Source: Limnohabitans sp. Jir72
GTDB taxonomy: Bacteria > Pseudomonadota > Gammaproteobacteria > Burkholderiales > Burkholderiaceae_C
NCBI RefSeq assembly: GCF_003063575.1
Contig: NZ_NESC01000003.1
Location: 62,001 to 126,000 of the forward strand
Reading direction: 5' to 3'
Length of the DNA stretch: 64,000 bases
The notes under the pieces were generated by a model, which worked only from the letters and a program-made list of their open reading frames with translations, searched no databases and was not told where the DNA came from. A program made the position numbers and the translations under genes. Shown piece after piece: positions 61,598-64,000 of this stretch. How positions within the stretch are numbered: position 1 is the first letter of the stretch; the number at the start of each line of letters is the position of its first letter.

Positions 61598-61653
61598 ACG
61601 GGCTAGATTCTAACTTGCCAATCGCATCATGAAGGCTGGTTCACAGTATTTTT

Positions 61654-62091
61654 TTATTTCACACGCGTGAGTGCGGGGCGGCCCGTTGCGGGCGGCGGCG
61701 TGGGCTCATCGTCAATGCTCTTCGACTCAGGACTATCCACCGCCGCCAAAGCCTGGGCAGCGCCATCGTCGCTCACGGGAAAGGCCATGCCCTGTCCGTT
61801 CTCTCGGGCATAAATGGCCATCACACGTTCAATGGGCACCATGATTTCGCGAGGCTTGCCACCAAAGCGGGCCTTGAATTCAATGAACTCATTGCCCAAT
61901 TTGAGTGAACTGGTAGCGTCCATGCTCACATTCAGGACGATCTCACCACCTTGCACATATTCACGCGGCACCTGCACCGTAGCATTGACCTTCACCGCCA
62001 CATAAGGGGTGAAGCCGTTTTCGGTGCACCACTCGTACAACGCACGGATGAGGTACGGTCGTGTGGAAGGCAGTTCGGTGTCACTGAACAT
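61654..62091 (-). CDS. sspB: ClpXP protease specificity-enhancing factor
   Basis: SspB delivers ssrA-tagged and other proteins to the ClpXP protease. The family core STRPYLIRALYEWCTENGFTP is at the N terminus, followed by VQVPREYVQGGEIVLNVS and FKARFGGKPREIMVPIERV. A flexible proline-rich tail leads to a short basic end, ALTRVK, which docks ClpX. The ATG at 62091 (MFSDTELP) gives 145 residues; ATGs at 62103 and 62109 are close. It follows sspA in the petB-petC-sspA-sspB operon. Confidence 0.93.
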   Translation of the reverse strand: MFSDTELPSTRPYLIRALYEWCTENGFTPYVAVKVNATVQVPREYVQGGEIVLNVSMDATSSLKLGNEFIEFKARFGGKPREIMVPIERVMAIYARENGQGMAFPVSDDGAAQALAAVDSPESKSIDDEPTPPPATGRPALTRVK

Positions 62092-62109
62092 GGCTTTGCA
62101 CATACGCAA

Positions 62110-62721
62110 TTACTTGCGCATGACCTTTTCAGAAGGTGTCAATGCTTCGATGTAGGCCGGACGCGAAAAAATGCGCTCGGCGTATTTGAGCAAAGGTGCG
62201 GCATTCTTGCTCAGCTCGATGCCGTAATAGTCCAGACGCCAAAGCAGCGGCGCGATGGCGACGTCCAGCATCGAGAAGCTGTCACCCAGCATGAACTTGT
62301 TCTTCAAGAACACGGGGGCCAACTGGGTCAGGCGATCACGGATGTGGGCGCGTGCCTTTTCCAATGCCTTGTCGTTGCCCTTGAGGGTGCGGTTCTCCAG
62401 CGTGACCACGTGGGCGAACAGTTCTTTTTCGAAGTTCAGCAAGAACAAGCGCACACGTGCACGGTCCACTGGGTCACCGGGCATCAACTGAGGATGCGGA
62501 AACCGCTCGTCGATGTATTCGTTGATGATGTTCGATTCGTACAAAATCAAATCACGCTCGACCAGGATAGGTACCTGACCGTAGGGGTTCATCACGTTGA
62601 TGTCTTCGGGCTTGTTGTAGAGGTCCACATCACGGATCTCGAAGTCCATTCCTTTTTCAAACAGCACAAAGCGGCAGCGGTGTGAAAAAGGGCAAGTGGT
62701 TCCGGAATAAAGCACCATCAT
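62110..62721 (-). CDS. sspA: Stringent starvation protein A
   Basis: SspA is a GST-fold protein that binds RNA polymerase and modifies transcription under starvation. The N-terminal MMVLYSGTTCPFSHRCRFVL and the second strand FEIRDVDLYNKPEDINVMN with PYGQVPILVERDLILYES are clear SspA features. The 203 residues are typical. GST catalytic residues are not relevant to its role. It lies between petC and sspB on the same strand. Confidence 0.93.
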   Translation of the reverse strand: MMVLYSGTTCPFSHRCRFVLFEKGMDFEIRDVDLYNKPEDINVMNPYGQVPILVERDLILYESNIINEYIDERFPHPQLMPGDPVDRARVRLFLLNFEKELFAHVVTLENRTLKGNDKALEKARAHIRDRLTQLAPVFLKNKFMLGDSFSMLDVAIAPLLWRLDYYGIELSKNAAPLLKYAERIFSRPAYIEALTPSEKVMRK

Positions 62722-62814
62722 GGCGGGAGGCTCCTCAAAAAATCAAAAAGAGTGGGAGGCCACAAAGGCCCACCACTCCACAAGACCCAGCTCAAAGACC
62801 GGGTGGAAGATCAA

Positions 62815-63582
62815 TTACTTGATGTCTTTCCAATAGGCTGCATTCAGTCGCCAAGCAACAAAGGTGAAGCAAACCAGGAACAACAACACCCACACACCAA
62901 TGCGCACGCGGCTGTTCTGGGCTGGCTCTGCCATCCATTGCATGTAGCTGACCAAATCGCCCACCGCAACATCGTACTGCTGAGGTGTCATGGTGCCGGG
63001 CGTGATCTGCTTCCAGCCTTTGAAAACTTGCACCGCATGACCGTGTTCTTCATGCTCTTCATAGACTGGCTCACGCTCGCCTTGCAATTGCCACAATACG
63101 TTGGGCATGCCCACGTTCGGGAAGGCCAGGTTGTTCCAACCTGTAGGTTTGGCGGCATCGCGGTGGTAGCTACGCAAATAGGTGTACAGGTAATCGGCAC
63201 CCGTGCCACCGTGACCGGAACGCGAACGGGCCATCAAGGTCAGGTCAGGCGGATTTTTGCCGAACCATTCCTTGGCTTGCTGGGGATCGATCGCAGCCTT
63301 CATGGTGTCGCCGACTTTGGTCGTTGCGAACAGCAGGTTGTCCTTGATTTGCTGCTCGGTCAGACCGATGTCTTTCAAGCGGTTGTAACGCATGAAAGCG
63401 GCGGAGTGGCAGTTCAAGCAGTAGTTGACGAACAACTTGGCGCCGTTTTGCAAAGCGGCCAGATCATTGGTCTTAGAGGGGGCCTTATCCCAGGCGATGC
63501 CACCGCCACTGGAGGCGTGTGCACCGGACAGGAGACCGAGGGCCATCACAAAGCCCATTGCGAGTTTCTTGAGGTTTTTCAT
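62815..63582 (-). CDS. petC: Ubiquinol-cytochrome c reductase, cytochrome c1 subunit
   Basis: Cytochrome c1 of the bc1 complex carries electrons from the Rieske centre to soluble cytochrome c. A signal peptide (to about residue 24) leads to the heme site CLNCH at residues 55-59 in YCLNCHSAAFMRYNRL. The methionine ligand is in FPNVGMPNVLWQL. One C-terminal membrane anchor (IGVWVLLFLVCFTFVAWRL) is followed by the tail AAYWKDIK. The 255 residues are normal for the short bacterial form. It is 19 bases downstream of petB. Confidence 0.95.
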   Translation of the reverse strand: MKNLKKLAMGFVMALGLLSGAHASSGGGIAWDKAPSKTNDLAALQNGAKLFVNYCLNCHSAAFMRYNRLKDIGLTEQQIKDNLLFATTKVGDTMKAAIDPQQAKEWFGKNPPDLTLMARSRSGHGGTGADYLYTYLRSYHRDAAKPTGWNNLAFPNVGMPNVLWQLQGEREPVYEEHEEHGHAVQVFKGWKQITPGTMTPQQYDVAVGDLVSYMQWMAEPAQNSRVRIGVWVLLFLVCFTFVAWRLNAAYWKDIK

Positions 63583-63601
63583 GTTCTTGAATCTCCGGAT
63601 C

Positions 63602-64000
63602 TCAGTGAGGCGTGAAAATCACACGGTCGGGAACCTGCTTGGGCGTGCCCAGCTTGCTCCACCAAGGCATCAACAGAAAGAAGCCAAAGTAGAACAGGGA
63701 ACCGACTTGGGAGACGCGCTCACCGATCGGGGAAGGAGGCTGCACACCCAGATAGCCCAGGATCAGGAAGTTGATCACGAACACGGCGTACAGGTACTTG
63801 TGCCAGTCAGGACGATAGCGGATCGACTTGACAGGGCTGTTGTCCAGCCAAGGCAGGAAGAACAGAATCACCACAGCACCACCCATGACGACCACGCCCC
63901 AGAACTTGGCATCAATGGCCAACATCATGGCGGAAACCACCACAGCTGCACCAATCACAGCAACCTTGATGAGCTGAGGCAGCTTGCCTTTGGCTACAGC
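63602..64000 (-). CDS. petB: Cytochrome b of the bc1 complex (C-terminal part, runs off the window)
   Basis: The visible 132 codons cover the last membrane helices of cytochrome b: WGVVVMGGAVVILFFLPWLD, the conserved SPVKSIRYRP loop, YLYAVFVINFLILGYLG and LFYFGFFLLMPWWSKLG. The rest, including heme-ligand histidines and the Qo PEWY motif, lies beyond the right edge. petC follows 19 bases later, as in other proteobacterial pet operons. Confidence 0.93.
   Translation of the reverse strand, partial: AVAKGKLPQLIKVAVIGAAVVVSAMMLAIDAKFWGVVVMGGAVVILFFLPWLDNSPVKSIRYRPDWHKYLYAVFVINFLILGYLGVQPPSPIGERVSQVGSLFYFGFFLLMPWWSKLGTPKQVPDRVIFTPH

Overview
The window is a compact, roughly 60% GC bacterial chromosome segment. 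Gene content and order point to a betaproteobacterium of the Burkholderiales, most likely Comamonadaceae (a Limnohabitans/Rhodoferax/Hydrogenophaga-like organism). The pointers are the rhodanese-grxC-secB-gpsA cluster, the petB-petC-sspA-sspB cluster, the secA-argJ-DUF815-NUDIX cluster with dciA divergent from secA, and many Bug (TctC-type) binding proteins. No rRNA, CRISPR array, prophage or intact insertion sequence is visible. One tRNA (Thr, anticodon TGT) lies near the right end.

Layout. 0-6.5 kb is core: scpA, gpsA, secB, grxC, a rhodanese, gpmA, ctpA, moeB. 6.5-20 kb is accessory: a secreted nuclease, a frameshifted MarR regulator, a decayed and an intact Bug protein, a cytoplasmic-type sulfatase next to a SulP transporter, and a ring-hydroxylating dioxygenase (alpha, beta) with its own Bug protein. 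A string of small enzymes and a DUF4143 ATPase follow, then an AT-rich stretch with a TM2/zinc-ribbon gene. 20-26 kb holds a Y-family polymerase, DUF429, and a tightly packed nudB-EEP-clsB-folE-BLUF operon, which joins two folate-pathway steps to a blue-light sensor. 26-30 kb holds a TonB receptor that looks like the PQQ importer PqqU/YncD, a small cytochrome c and a PQQ-type sugar dehydrogenase.

30-55 kb is a large acyl-CoA catabolism locus. Gene remnants (a RelE-type toxin and the tail of a beta-oxidation gene) are followed by a fadB/fadA-like pair divergent from an acyl-CoA dehydrogenase, then a 4.5-copy tandem array of 144-bp palindromic repeats. Next comes a run of genes mostly joined by ATGA overlaps: TetR, SDR, carboxyltransferase (AtuC-like), acyl-CoA dehydrogenase (AtuD-like), enoyl-CoA hydratase (AtuE-like), biotin carboxylase/carrier (AtuF-like) and another acyl-CoA dehydrogenase. 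This is the gene order of the Pseudomonas acyclic-terpene (citronellol/geraniol) utilization cluster. It converges, at a strong bidirectional terminator, on an opposing operon with a complete Liv-type ABC transporter and an acyl-CoA ligase. A split AtuA (DUF1446 protein plus a small C-terminal partner) is divergent from that operon, and a PcaF-like thiolase follows. Together these genes could import a branched carboxylic acid, activate it to a CoA thioester, oxidise and carboxylate it, and feed it to thiolysis.

55-64 kb returns to core genes: DUF1841, a NUDIX protein, a DUF815 ATPase, argJ, secA, dciA, tRNA-Thr, sspB, sspA, petC and the C-terminal part of petB, which runs off the window.

Functions were assigned by reading motifs and by recalled family resemblance. 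No database search was possible.
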